In this document: positions 43,681-52,833 of the stretch, one piece after another
Numbering within the stretch: position 1 is the stretch's first letter
How the letters are laid out: the number at the start of each line of letters is the position of its first letter
Assembly: GCF_011602485.2 (NCBI RefSeq)
Contig: NZ_CP050022.2
Location: 4,236,001-4,300,000 of the forward strand
Direction of reading: 5' to 3'
Source: Bradyrhizobium sp. 1(2017)
GTDB lineage: Bacteria > Pseudomonadota > Alphaproteobacteria > Rhizobiales > Xanthobacteraceae
DNA: 64,000 nucleotides
Notes under the pieces: model-generated
What the model saw: the letters and a program-made list of their open reading frames with translations, nothing else
The model's database searches: none
What the model was told of the DNA's origin: nothing
Translations under genes and position numbers: made by a program

Positions 43681-44382
43681 ATGGACTCGGAAAGACTTTT
43701 CCGCCGCATTGGAGACCCATTTGGACGCCATCACCGGCGCGTCCGCGGGATCCTGACGCGGACGGCCAGCGGATACATTGGGGAATTCATGCGGCAACGG
43801 GTGTTCGAGTCACGAAATGCGGTCCTGCGGCAGTTCGCCGCCACCTTGGCCGTTTCCTGCCTTCTCGTTCTCGCCGGTTTCGGTAGCGCCTCCGCCCAGA
43901 GCGGCAGCCCCACGCCCGACCAGGGCAAGGCCGCCGCCCAGCCCGCCGACGCCGCCGCCAAGGACGCCGCCCAGAACCAGCGTCGCACCGACGAATTCGC
44001 GGAAGCCGCCCAGGTCATCAATGGCCCCGCCGGCAATCCCGAATGCGTCTGGCTCGGCCGCCGCGTGGTGCGCCTGATGTGGCGGGACGACCTCGACACC
44101 GCGTTCCGCCATCTCGACCTCTACGATCGTTTCGGCTGCCCCGGCGGCCACATCCAGGCCGCGTTCCGCTGCCTGACCCGCTTCGGCGGCCAGATCGACC
44201 CCAAGGTCGCCGAGACCCTGGACAGCCGGGTGCACGCCTGCTGGATCAATCCGGCCTCCCAGCCGCAGCAGGCGGCGGCGAGCGGCGCCCAGCCGGCCGC
44301 GTCGGCTGCCAGCAATGCGCAACCGCAGCCGGCCGCCAGCCCCTCGCCCGCGGCAAGCCCGACGCCGGCGCCCCAGAAATAG
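43681..44382 (+). CDS. ndvD: NdvD-like protein of cyclic beta-glucan synthesis
   Basis: 233 residues from ATG 43681, or 197 from ATG 43789, which has a better ribosome site (GGGGAA). One hydrophobic segment (FAATLAVSCLLVLAGFGSASA) is a signal peptide or single anchor. The middle (about 100-190) has ECVWLGRRVVRLMWRDDLDTAF and conserved cysteines; the end is Ala/Pro/Gln/Ser-rich. The published B. japonicum ndvD is a protein of about 26 kDa with one membrane segment located between ndvB and ndvC, exactly this position. Assignment is by position and size, plus no other family match. Confidence 0.72.
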   Translation: MDSERLFRRIGDPFGRHHRRVRGILTRTASGYIGEFMRQRVFESRNAVLRQFAATLAVSCLLVLAGFGSASAQSGSPTPDQGKAAAQPADAAAKDAAQNQRRTDEFAEAAQVINGPAGNPECVWLGRRVVRLMWRDDLDTAFRHLDLYDRFGCPGGHIQAAFRCLTRFGGQIDPKVAETLDSRVHACWINPASQPQQAAASGAQPAASAASNAQPQPAASPSPAASPTPAPQK

Positions 44383-44598
44383 CCGCGAGCGTTTCAGCTG
44401 CCGTTCAGGAACGATCGGTCATAGAGACGGTTGGCACTGCCACGCGTCTTCAGAAAAGGCCATGCCCTCATAAGGACATGAGGCCATGACAGTTGAGAAA
44501 CCGCGCGGCAGAGGTATGCTCCCTTTGCCGCGGACTTGGTCGGATCTCGGGGTCGGATCCGCTGCCCTGCCCCCTCAGCCCCTTTTGGTTTAGCCGCG

Positions 44599-47265
44599 AT
44601 GCGCGTTGTCGCCGCCGTTCTGTTGCTTGTGTCAGCGCTCCACGCCGGCATCTGGGGAGTCATGCGCGACAGGGAGCCCGCGCCTGATTTCAAGGGCCTG
44701 TTGCCTAGCGTCTCCTACGCGCCGTTCGAGGGCTCGGCCCATCCCGACATCGACAACATTCCGACCGTCGAGAAAATCCGCGCCGACCTGAAGACGCTGT
44801 CGACCATGACGCGCGCGATCCGCCTCTATTCGTCCACGGGCGGCGTGGAACTGGTGCCGCCGATCGCGGCCGAGTTCGGCCTCAAGGTCACCGTCGGCGC
44901 CTGGATCGACAAGGACAAGGACCGCAACGAGCGCGAGATCAAGGCCGCGATCGAGCTCGCCCGCAAGAACAGCAACGTCGTCGGCGTCGTCGTCGGCAAC
45001 GAGGTGATCTACCGCGGCGAGCAGAAGGTCGAAGACCTCATCGGCATGATCAAGAAGGTCAAGGGCGCGGTCCGCGTGCCCGTCACGACCGGCGAGATCT
45101 GGAACATCTGGCGCGACAATCCCGACCTCGGCTCCAACGTCGATTTCATCGCCGCCCACGTGCTGCCCTATTGGGAGAACTTCCGCTCGGACCAGGCGGT
45201 CGACCAGGCCGTCGACCGCTACAATCTGTTGCGCAATCTGTTCCCCGGAAAGCGCATCGTGATCGCCGAGTTCGGCTGGCCCAGCCAGGGCTACAATTTG
45301 CGCAACGCCGATCCCGGCGCGTTCCAGCAGGCGCTGATCCTGCGCAACTTCGTCACCCGCGCCGAAGCCATCGGCATGGAATACAACATCGTCGAAGCCA
45401 TCGATCAGCCCTGGAAGTTCTTCGAAGGCGGCGTCGGTCCGTATTGGGGCATCCTCAACGCCAGCCGCGAGCCGAAATTCGCCTGGACCGGCCCGGTAGA
45501 GAACCCCGATTATTGGAAGCTGATGGGCATCGCGCTGCTGGTCGGCATCCTGCTGTCGCTGCCGATCCTGCGGATCGAAAAGCCGACCGCCAGGCAGGCC
45601 TTCCTGCTGTCGGCGACCGCCAACGGCGTCGGCGCCTGGGCCGCGACCGTGTTCGCGTTCTGGAACACCCATTACTTCATCTTCGGCTCGGCCTTCGCGC
45701 TGACGCTCGGCATGATCCTGCTCGTTCCCCTCGTCCTGATCGCGATGGCGCGCATCGACGAGATCGCCGCGGTCGCCTTCGGCCGGCCGCCGCAGCGGCT
45801 GATCGCAAAGGACAAGCCGGTCGAGAACGTGCCCGAGAATTACTTCCCGAAGGTCTCGATCCACATCCCCGCTTATTTCGAGCCGGTCGACATGCTCAAG
45901 CAGACGCTCGATGCGCTGTCGCGGCTGAACTATCCGAACTACGAATGCGTGGTCATCATCAACAACACGCCGGATCCCGCCTTCTGGCAGCCGATCCAGG
46001 ACCATTGCCGCGCGCTCGGTGAACGCTTCAAGTTCATCAACGCCGAGAAGGTGCAAGGCTTCAAGGCCGGCGCGCTGCGCATCGCCATGGACCGCACCGC
46101 TGTTGATGCCGAGATCATCGGCATCCTCGATGCCGACTATGTCGTCGATCCCGACTGGCTGAAGGACCTCGTGCCGGCGTTCGCCGACCCGCGCGTTGGC
46201 CTCGTGCAGGCGCCGCAGGAGCACCGCGACGGCGATCTGTCGATCATGCATTACATCATGAACGGCGAATATGCCGGCTTCTTCGACATCGGCATGGTCC
46301 AGCGCAACGAGCTGAACGCCGTCATCGTGCACGGCACGATGTGCCTGATCCGCCGCGCCGCGATGGACATGGCCGGCGGCTGGTCGTCGGACACGATCTG
46401 CGAGGATTCCGATCTCGGTCTCGCGATCCAGGAGCTCGGCTGGGTCACCCACTACACCAACCACCGCTACGGCCAGGGCCTGCTTCCCGACACCTACGAG
46501 GCCTTCAAGAAGCAGCGTCACCGCTGGGCCTATGGCGGCCTGCAGATCGTCAAGAAGCACTGGCGCCAGTTCTTGCCCGGCAAGAGCCGGCTGACGCCCG
46601 ACCAGAAGCGCGAATATGGCCTCGGCTGGCTGAACTGGCTCGGCGCCGAAAGCCTCGGCGTGGTCGTGGCCCTGCTCAACCTGATCTGGGTGCCGATCGT
46701 CGCCTTCGCCGACATCGCCATTCCCGACAAGATCCTGACGCTGCCGATCATCGGCGCCTTCATCGTCTCGCTGGTGCACTTCCTGTCGATGTATCGCGCC
46801 CGCGTCGCGATCAAACCCGGCCAGATGCTGGGCGCGATGATCGCGGCGATGAGCGTGCAGTGGACGGTGTCGCGGGCCGTGGCGCAGGGCCTGATCACCG
46901 AGCACATCGCCTTCGCCCGCACCTCCAAGGGTGGCCTGAGCCGGATGTCGATCGAGTTCCAGGCGTTCTGGGAGGCCGTGATCGGCGCCCTTCTGCTGAT
47001 CGGCGCCGGCGTCCTCGTCGCCACCAACAGCTACCGCCAGATCACCGAGATCTACGTCTTCGCCGGCGTCCTCGTGCTGCAGAGCCTGCCGTTCCTCGCC
47101 GCGGTCGCGATCGCGATCCTCGAGCTCAGCCGCATCAACTCGTTCCAATTCTGGCGCGACAGCGCGATCCGCTCCGCCGAGCTGATCGGCCTGCGCCCGG
47201 TGGCGCTGCCCCCCGTGGGCGCGCCGCAAGCCGTGCCGACCGAGGTGCGGCGGGAGACGAACTGA
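44599..47265 (+). CDS. ndvB: Cyclic beta-1,3/1,6-glucan synthase NdvB-like
   Basis: 888 residues from ATG 44599. An N-terminal helix leads into a GH17-like domain (about 30-300; VVVGNEVIYRGEQ, IVIAEFGWPSQG). Membrane helices follow, then a family-2 glycosyltransferase at about 410-660 with IIGILDADYVVDPDW, EDSDLGLAI and QKQRHRWAYGG (QxxRW motif; here the string reads KKQRHRWAYGG). More C-terminal helices export the glucan. It parallels NdvC's own GH17-like part, suggesting shared ancestry. B. japonicum NdvB is about 100 kDa and required for nodule development and growth in low osmolarity. Confidence 0.9.
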   Translation: MRVVAAVLLLVSALHAGIWGVMRDREPAPDFKGLLPSVSYAPFEGSAHPDIDNIPTVEKIRADLKTLSTMTRAIRLYSSTGGVELVPPIAAEFGLKVTVGAWIDKDKDRNEREIKAAIELARKNSNVVGVVVGNEVIYRGEQKVEDLIGMIKKVKGAVRVPVTTGEIWNIWRDNPDLGSNVDFIAAHVLPYWENFRSDQAVDQAVDRYNLLRNLFPGKRIVIAEFGWPSQGYNLRNADPGAFQQALILRNFVTRAEAIGMEYNIVEAIDQPWKFFEGGVGPYWGILNASREPKFAWTGPVENPDYWKLMGIALLVGILLSLPILRIEKPTARQAFLLSATANGVGAWAATVFAFWNTHYFIFGSAFALTLGMILLVPLVLIAMARIDEIAAVAFGRPPQRLIAKDKPVENVPENYFPKVSIHIPAYFEPVDMLKQTLDALSRLNYPNYECVVIINNTPDPAFWQPIQDHCRALGERFKFINAEKVQGFKAGALRIAMDRTAVDAEIIGILDADYVVDPDWLKDLVPAFADPRVGLVQAPQEHRDGDLSIMHYIMNGEYAGFFDIGMVQRNELNAVIVHGTMCLIRRAAMDMAGGWSSDTICEDSDLGLAIQELGWVTHYTNHRYGQGLLPDTYEAFKKQRHRWAYGGLQIVKKHWRQFLPGKSRLTPDQKREYGLGWLNWLGAESLGVVVALLNLIWVPIVAFADIAIPDKILTLPIIGAFIVSLVHFLSMYRARVAIKPGQMLGAMIAAMSVQWTVSRAVAQGLITEHIAFARTSKGGLSRMSIEFQAFWEAVIGALLLIGAGVLVATNSYRQITEIYVFAGVLVLQSLPFLAAVAIAILELSRINSFQFWRDSAIRSAELIGLRPVALPPVGAPQAVPTEVRRETN

Positions 47266-47287
47266 CGGTGCCCGAACGCGGGCGCCC

Positions 47288-47308
47288 GGACCCCGTGATT
47301 AAAAGTCA
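47288..47308 (-). other. Inverted 21-base copy of part of tRNA-Lys
   Basis: The minus strand here is identical over 21 bases to the anticodon arm and variable loop of the tRNA-Lys at 47583 (tRNA bases 47611-47631 by alignment), with similarity fading on both sides. No full cloverleaf forms. The remaining gap (47266-47582) shows no gene. Confidence 0.8.
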
Positions 47309-47582
47309 TGTAGTCTTCGGCGTGGATGACCGGCCGCCAATCAGCTTGAGACTCTCGAGCTAAGCTGCGGAGACGGCGATGGAATCCCCGCTCCTGCCGC
47401 GAGTTTCGGCAGCACCTCGCACTATTGACCTGCGCGGCCACTCCCCCTACACAGCGCGGGCCGACAGCATGATCCGGAAACGGCCGGTTTTCCCCGCAAC
47501 GCAAGCCTAGGCGCTGCGGCAAGACATGCTTCTCGAATGTCCGAACAGGATGGCGATCACGTCAAGCCATCAGCGGCCATGG

Positions 47583-47658
47583 GAGCGCGTAGCTCAGCCG
47601 GTAGAGCACGTGACTTTTAATCACGGGGTCCTGGGTTCGAGCCCCAGCGCGCTCACCA
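47583..47658 (+). tRNA. tRNA-Lys (anticodon UUU)
   Basis: A 76-base cloverleaf: acceptor GAGCGCG pairs with CGCGCTC, D arm GCTC/GAGC, anticodon stem CGTGA/TCACG around loop CTTTTAA (anticodon TTT), T arm CTGGG-TTCGAGC-CCCAG, and encoded CCA. All stems are complete. It marks the left edge of the accessory stretch. Confidence 0.97.
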
Positions 47659-48118
47659 AAATTACAGCAATATCAATATTTTACTAGCTTCAGAAGAGCT
47701 GGGACTTGTCTACAATCTCGCGAGCCAGTCTACAAACCTCATCTATCCGCGAGAATATTTTTCCTTCATCTTGAGATTGTTTCGGAAGGAACGACACAAT
47801 TTGAAGCCGATGGGGAAAGATCTGCCAACGCGTCAAACACGCTCACGATCCTTCAATCACGTGCTCAACGAGATCTCGACGCGATAATAGTTCGCCAACT
47901 CGAGCAGACCGAGGAGCACTCTTCGGCCAACTCCCCGCAGAGCAGCTCGATGCCTACGTGCTCGTCGATGAGATGCTGATCCGGTCCAATAAGGCCGATC
48001 AGACTCCCGCGCGCTTCCGCTCTCGGCAAACCTAGCGGACTTGACCGGACTCGCTCGTGGCTCGATCCGGTCGCAAATGCCCCTGAGCGGACGTTCTCCA
48101 GCCCGCCAGTCCCTGTGT
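47659..48118. other. AT-richer gap after tRNA-Lys, no supported gene
   Basis: 460 bases. The first 150 are visibly more AT-rich than the flanks. A short plus-strand frame near 47920-48030 (LPAEQLDAYVLVDEML) has protein-like composition without a good start and may be a gene remnant. No copy of an integrase or of the tRNA 3' end is seen. Confidence 0.45.
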
Positions 48119-49351
48119 TCAATGTCCGCCGAACACCAACGTCTTGACAGGCAACACCAGCGCCTGAACGCGGAGGAGCGCAGCTTTCACAATGCCAACC
48201 GCATCAATCACCTTCAGTGCAAGAGCGTGAGCCGCGCTCAGCTTCCCAGACGAGATAAGGTCGCGATTGCTCGTGTATGCATTGACGATGCAGGTACTGC
48301 CCGGCGTGACATCGTCAAGGCCGCCTTTGTAGAGCGGTTCGAGGAAGACGAGTACGGAGCCGGGTTGGGCAATGTTCTGCGCTTCGAGGAGCTGCTCGCC
48401 AGCTCTGAACTGTCCGGCTGCGATGTAGTCCTGCACCGTCGTGACCACCATGGGGATGATCGTCCATGGCTTCGACATGCAGGTCGCCTCTGCGAGCATT
48501 CCCTCCTTCACGATTTGAGCCGCGATCTGGCCAAAGCCGGCCTGCAGGATGTTTTGTCCTGCTTCGGCCGGTATCAACACGCCGGCAGGCCGGATCAGCT
48601 GATTGACGACGTCGCCGGTGCGGACCAGAAATTGCTCGACGCGCCCATCGACGCCTGCGCGCACGACGGTTTTGTCGAGATCGACCTGCGCTTGGGCAAG
48701 CGCCGCTTCAGCGCTCGCCTTCTCCGCCGGCAGACGTGTCGTGACCTGCAGCGTCGCTGCCTGCTTCGTCGCGTTGGCGGCATCGACCCCCGACTGCCGC
48801 TGATCGACCAGGACCTGAAGTTTCTCGATGTCGCGTTGTGGCACGATGCCGGGATTACGGCGCTGCAGTTCGGACTTGACGTCGAGTTCGTCCTTGGCCT
48901 GCTGAAGGTTGGCTTTCGCCTCGCCGATCTGCGCCTCGGCCTTGGCCACGTCGGCCTCCGCCGCCTGCATGGCCGCATCGACCTCGGCGATCTTTCGCTT
49001 AGCGGTTTCCAGCGCAGCTGCCTGCTTCGAACTGTCGAGCCGGAACAGCACGTCGCCTTTCTTCACGTCTTGGCTGAAGCCGACATTGACCTCGGCGACG
49101 CGGCCGAAACCTTCGGGCAGGATCGGTATGGTGCGGAAATACGTCGTCGCTGTTGTCGTCTGCGGGTGGTAGTAGAAGATCAACGTGATCAGCGCGATTG
49201 TGAGCATGAGGCAACTCGTGATGCCCCATCTCAGCTCGTACCAGACAGAGTAGAAGGTGATCTCTATACCTAACCGTTTGCCCTGCCAGTACCTGCGAAA
49301 CAAGTAGTCCGGCAGGATGGTGACTACCGAGCAGAGGAGAAGTTCAGACAT
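48119..49351 (-). CDS. HlyD-family membrane fusion protein
   Basis: 410 residues. A cytosolic start leads to one membrane helix at about 44-60 (CLMLTIALITLIFYY). A biotinyl-lipoyl-like half (GRVAEVNVGFSQDVKKGDVLFRLD) precedes a long coiled-coil hairpin (about 110-215, AAMQAAEADVAKAEAQIGEAK). The second half-motif LDKTVVRAGVDGRVEQFLVRTGDVV and a beta-barrel follow. Such proteins bridge inner-membrane exporters to the outer membrane; the exporter is not adjacent. With the small gene upstream it lies below an FNR/FixK-type box. Confidence 0.88.
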   Translation of the reverse strand: MSELLLCSVVTILPDYLFRRYWQGKRLGIEITFYSVWYELRWGITSCLMLTIALITLIFYYHPQTTTATTYFRTIPILPEGFGRVAEVNVGFSQDVKKGDVLFRLDSSKQAAALETAKRKIAEVDAAMQAAEADVAKAEAQIGEAKANLQQAKDELDVKSELQRRNPGIVPQRDIEKLQVLVDQRQSGVDAANATKQAATLQVTTRLPAEKASAEAALAQAQVDLDKTVVRAGVDGRVEQFLVRTGDVVNQLIRPAGVLIPAEAGQNILQAGFGQIAAQIVKEGMLAEATCMSKPWTIIPMVVTTVQDYIAAGQFRAGEQLLEAQNIAQPGSVLVFLEPLYKGGLDDVTPGSTCIVNAYTSNRDLISSGKLSAAHALALKVIDAVGIVKAALLRVQALVLPVKTLVFGGH

Positions 49352-49423
49352 TGCCCGTCCTCCCCGTCGCCTAACCCGTACTTGCAGCCTTGTCGGGTCG
49401 TCTCTCTCTCAGCGCGCCTTGGC

Positions 49424-49594
49424 TCAATCGCGCTTCTTTTGCGACCGCTCAAGGCGCAATCTTTGTGCTTTCATGCGCGCAATCTCTTCATGAAGCGCGT
49501 CCGTTTCTTGGTCGCGCCGCGAGGATTTCGGGGTATCCGCCTTGCGCAACTCATTGAGGGCCTTCTCAACCGAGAGCTTTTTGATTTTGGTCAT
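49424..49594 (-). CDS. Small charged helical protein, 56 aa
   Basis: Minus frame from ATG 49594 to TGA 49424, 56 residues. MTKIKKLSVEKALNELRKAD is followed by a Lys/Arg/Glu-rich helix (LHEEIARMKAQRLRLERSQ) that could form a coiled coil. No domain known. It lies 72 bases upstream of the HlyD-family gene on the same strand and 100 bases below an FNR/FixK-type box, so the two are probably co-transcribed. Confidence 0.6.
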   Translation of the reverse strand: MTKIKKLSVEKALNELRKADTPKSSRRDQETDALHEEIARMKAQRLRLERSQKKRD

Positions 49595-49693
49595 GGACGT
49601 CACCGCTTAGATCTCGTCCGTCAAATCAGTTGCAGCCCCAAGAATTGCAAGGGGCTTGCGAACCGAATTGTCATCTGGCCTCGGCTGGCAACC

Positions 49694-49707
49694 TTGATCT
49701 GTATCAA
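49694..49707 (-). promoter_or_regulatory. FNR/FixK-type box (TTGATCTGTATCAA)
   Basis: A perfect TTGAT-N4-ATCAA palindrome 100 bases before the 56-aa gene. Placed at the usual -41.5 it predicts transcription leftward from about 49659. Matches the FixK2/FNR consensus TTG(A/C)-N6-(T/G)CAA. No plus-strand gene starts within 400 bases. Confidence 0.75.
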
Positions 49708-49766
49708 TTTTCCACGGACTGGCGGCATGCGGCCCGAGACGGCTTCGCCGTAGTGCAGAAAATGGG

Positions 49767-50018
49767 CTACCGCACAAGTCCATCCGCGAGGGCAAAGAGT
49801 GCAGCAAGGCCAGCAAAAATCGCTCCCCACGCACTCCATTGGCTTTGCCGGTAGACGAGACGGAGCAGTGCCTTTGGATCGTCGAGGCCGGCCCCCAGGC
49901 CGTGTTTAGCAGCAGTACGTCGAGTTAAACGGACCCGCGCCGACCCAAACCAAAAGACCGCGGCGGCGGCTGCCGAAATCTCGGCGAGCAATTCAAGCGT
50001 TAGATTTATCGACGGCAT
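49767..50018 (-). CDS. Small two-helix membrane protein, 83 aa
   Basis: 83 residues, two hydrophobic helices (LLAEISAAAAAVFWFGSA and AWGAIFAGLAALFALADGL) flanking a charged loop that includes GLGAGLDDPKALLRLVYRQSQ. It resembles small hypothetical membrane proteins of rhizobia from memory. The start is 129 bases from the second FNR/FixK-type box. Function unknown. Confidence 0.62.
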   Translation of the reverse strand: MPSINLTLELLAEISAAAAAVFWFGSARVRLTRRTAAKHGLGAGLDDPKALLRLVYRQSQWSAWGAIFAGLAALFALADGLVR

Positions 50019-50146
50019 GATCTGGCGGCCAAATCCGGCAGGTGGACTTAGGCAACTTCGCTACGAGATCGCGTGACCGTGTAGTACGTGTGCGGTGCGC
50101 ACAAAGCTCACCAGCATGATTGTTTTTTCGGCTTGCCGTTCGATCC

Positions 50147-50160
50147 TTGATCTACGTCAA
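50147..50160. promoter_or_regulatory. FNR/FixK-type box (TTGATCTACGTCAA)
   Basis: Fits TTGA-N6-TCAA exactly. Its orientation is ambiguous: leftward it would serve the 83-aa membrane-protein gene, rightward the remnant PLD fragment that follows. Second such box within 460 bases. Confidence 0.7.
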
Positions 50161-50224
50161 CCTTGGTGAACGCACGCGGCCGATGTCAGCCCCTGGCCCT
50201 GAGCCGAAGATGCTCAAAGTCGCG

Positions 50225-50563
50225 TGGGTCAAGATCCACCTGTACCAAAGGAGCTTTCTCCATGCCAAGTTCCGGACCATCGACGATCACATCGACCTCG
50301 TCGGTACGAGCAACATGGACATCTGCTCGTTCGTCCTCAATGCCGAGCATATCCTCGTGATACATGATCCGGGCATGACCAGCCGGCTGAAAACAGAACA
50401 GCAACACGACATCACCAATTGTCGTTCGCTCGATTTACAGCAATGGCGGCAGCGGCCGTTCCGGATCAAACTCGGGGAGCATCTGACCCGCTTGATGAGC
50501 CGCTCCTGTGACAGCAGGGAACCGACTGGAAAACGTTTCTCCCGACCCCCGACCAAGCTGTGA
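50225..50563 (+). pseudogene. 3' fragment of a cardiolipin synthase/phospholipase D gene
   Basis: The frame encodes only the C-terminal PLD half: LHAKFRTIDD (H-x-K-x4-D), VGTSNMDI, and the end LDLQQWRQRPF. It is about 90 percent identical in DNA by eye to 52157-52437, the end of the frameshifted synthase 1.9 kb away. The N-terminal half is missing. The tail after about 50500 is unrelated. Confidence 0.85.
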
Positions 50564-50588
50564 TCATGCAATGCAGTGGAGACGAAAC

Positions 50589-50897
50589 ATGATGAAGTCC
50601 AAGTCTATTTTGCTAGGTTTGATGCTATGTGCAATAGCAGCGCCGGTCGGGCACGCGCAGGTTACCATCGACGTGGCCAAGATCACCTGCAATCAGTTCG
50701 CCACGTACAAGATCACGAACCCGCAGAACATCGCACTGTGGCTCAGCGGCTATCACAATGGCAAACATGGCGGCAATACTCTCGTTGACCCCCAGGCTTT
50801 GAAGGCCAAGTCAGACGAGGTGGTGATGTACTGCTTGCACAATCCTGACACACCGGTCATGCAGGCCGTCGAAACTCTGTTCGGTATAAGCAAATAG
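50589..50897 (+). CDS. HdeA/HdeB-like acid-stress periplasmic chaperone
   Basis: 102 residues. Signal peptide ends near PVGHAQ. The mature part has KITCNQFATYKI and VVMYCLHNP, two cysteines spaced as in HdeA, plus ALWLSGYHNGKHGG, the family's central motif. Such proteins prevent aggregation in an acidified periplasm. GGAG lies upstream of two adjacent ATGs (50589, 50592). It lies between two cardiolipin-synthase remnants. Confidence 0.85.
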   Translation: MMKSKSILLGLMLCAIAAPVGHAQVTIDVAKITCNQFATYKITNPQNIALWLSGYHNGKHGGNTLVDPQALKAKSDEVVMYCLHNPDTPVMQAVETLFGISK

Positions 50898-51008
50898 AGT
50901 CGTGACTCCCTGCCCGCCTCAGCTAAGGCCGCGCGCAAATCGGAAGCTCTCATCGCTGGCGTCATTAAGCTACCCCGCGGAGCAAGTTGGAGAACCTGAG
51001 GCTCTGTT

Positions 51009-52444
51009 ATGGGTTTTTTGCAGATTGTCCTGCATTGGTTTGGTTGGGTTTTCCTTCTCAGCGAATGGGTGATCCGGTTGGTCATGCTTGCCGTGGTGCC
51101 ATTCCGGCGCACGCCGGCAGCAGCCAAGGGTTGGTTGCTGTTGATTTTCTTCGAGCCCTGGATTGGCCATCTATGCTCTGATCGGGCGACCGAAGATGCC
51201 CCGGTCGCGCGTTGAGCAAATGGCAAGGCTGCCCCGAGCTATGGCCAAGGTTCGCGAGCGTATTCTTGAGTATCCAAACGTCTTCCATCCTGAGATGTCG
51301 CCGGGACTGGAGTGGACGGGTTATCTGGCAGAAAAACTAGGTCGCATGCCGTCGCTTGGGGAAACGCGGCGGAGATCATGGTCGATTACGATGGCGTCCT
51401 CGCTCGGCTGGTGGCAGACATCGACCAAGCCAGGAGCCACGTCCATTTGCTATACTTCTTGTTTGTGGCCGATGCTGCAACAGCTCCGGTGATTTCCGCA
51501 CTGGGCCGAGCGGTCGAGCGCGGCGTGACGTGCCGAGTGCTCGTGGACTCCTTGGGCTCTCGCTCCGGCTTGCCAATTTTGATGCCCAAATTGACGGCAT
51601 TGGGAGTCGATGTCAGGGAAATGCTGCCCGTCGGTCTCTTCCGTTCAAAGCGAGCACGGCTGGACCTGCGCAACCACCGGAAGATCGCGATCATAGATGG
51701 CCGGGTCGCCTTTACCGGCTCGCAAAATCTGGTCGCCTCCGATTTTATCGCAGGGATCACGTACGAGGAACTCGTGCTGCGCCTCACGGGCCCGGCCGTT
51801 CTGGCTCTACAGTACGTTTTCGCCACGGATTGGTTCTTGGAAACCAACGAGGTACTTGAGAGCGAGAACGTTTTTCCCGATCCTGAAATCACTGGATCGA
51901 CTCCAATCCAAACCTTAGCGAGTGGACCGGATTTTCCCACCCAGAACAATCAACGTTTCATCGTTGCCCTCGTCCACGCTGCTCGCAGGCAGATCAAAAT
52001 CACTACGCCGTATTTTATTCCTGACGAACCCTTGCTGCAGGCTTGCAAACCGCGGTGCTTCGCGGCGCGGACGTCCACCTCGTCGTTTCCGAAACTGAGG
52101 ATCAAGTTCTCGTGTCGTGGGCCCAGAGGTCGTACTACGAGGAGCTCCTTGAGGCCGGGGTCGAGGTCCAACTGTACCAAGCGAGCTTTCTCCATGCCAA
52201 GTCCCTGACCATCGACGATCACATCGGCCTGGTCGGTACAAGCAACATGGACATCCGCTCGTTCGCCCTCAACGCCGAGCATATCCTCGTGATACATGAT
52301 CCGGGCATGACCGGCCGGCTGAAGACAGAGCAGCAGCGCTACATCGCCAATTGTCGTTCGCTCGATCTACAGCAATGGCGGCAGCGGCCGTTCTGGATCA
52401 AACTCGGGGAGCATCTGGCCCGCTTAACGAGCCCGCTTCTATGA
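51009..52444 (+). pseudogene. Cardiolipin synthase, broken by three frameshifts
   Basis: The protein can be followed through three frames: N-terminal PLDc_N membrane part (MGFLQIVLHWFGWVFLLSEW), shift near 51168, then AIYALIGRPKMPRSR, shift in a G run near 51357-51361, then the first PLD motif LRNHRKIAIIDG, shift near 52042, then the second PLD motif LHAKSLTIDD and the end. Each shift is a single base. Intact, it would make about 475 residues and join phosphatidylglycerol molecules to cardiolipin. Three shifts in 1.4 kb look like real decay rather than sequencing error. Confidence 0.85.
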
Positions 52445-52833
52445 ACGAATGTCTGGATATGGCCCTTCGCGTCATTTTGTGGCGCTACAAAGTTTGGTTG
52501 CTATCGGCGCATACCGGACTTTGGCAAGCCTTCCGAGCGGCAGATTTAAGGCTTCGCGGCCGAGTACAGACGGTGAATATTGGTTTCTACAAACCCCCTA
52601 GCTTCCGCCCCGTTATTGCGGTTGCGATTTTCTTGTGCACACACGATGGCACCGGAGAGCGGTGATGCTGCGCTGGCTGCGGTCGCGTTCGCTGGCCACG
52701 TCGCCATCTTGTTCGTCGTCATCAGTTGAAGAGAGCGGGTGAAACGGCGCGGTGGTGCAGATCAGAACGGACCGCAAGCCTGAGCACGAGACCACCAATC
52801 CAGTGGTGGCCCACAAAGGAAATGGAGACTGCG
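52445..52833. other. 389-base gap without a supported gene
   Basis: A hairpin CCACCA-ATCCAG-TGGTGG occurs at 52791-52808. A short segment around 52700-52765 resembles 54040-54095. No credible protein. Confidence 0.4.

Noticed and set aside
47865..48122. Minus-strand frame of 85 codons after the HlyD-type gene
   Set aside because: No motif, no good start; more likely part of a decayed region.
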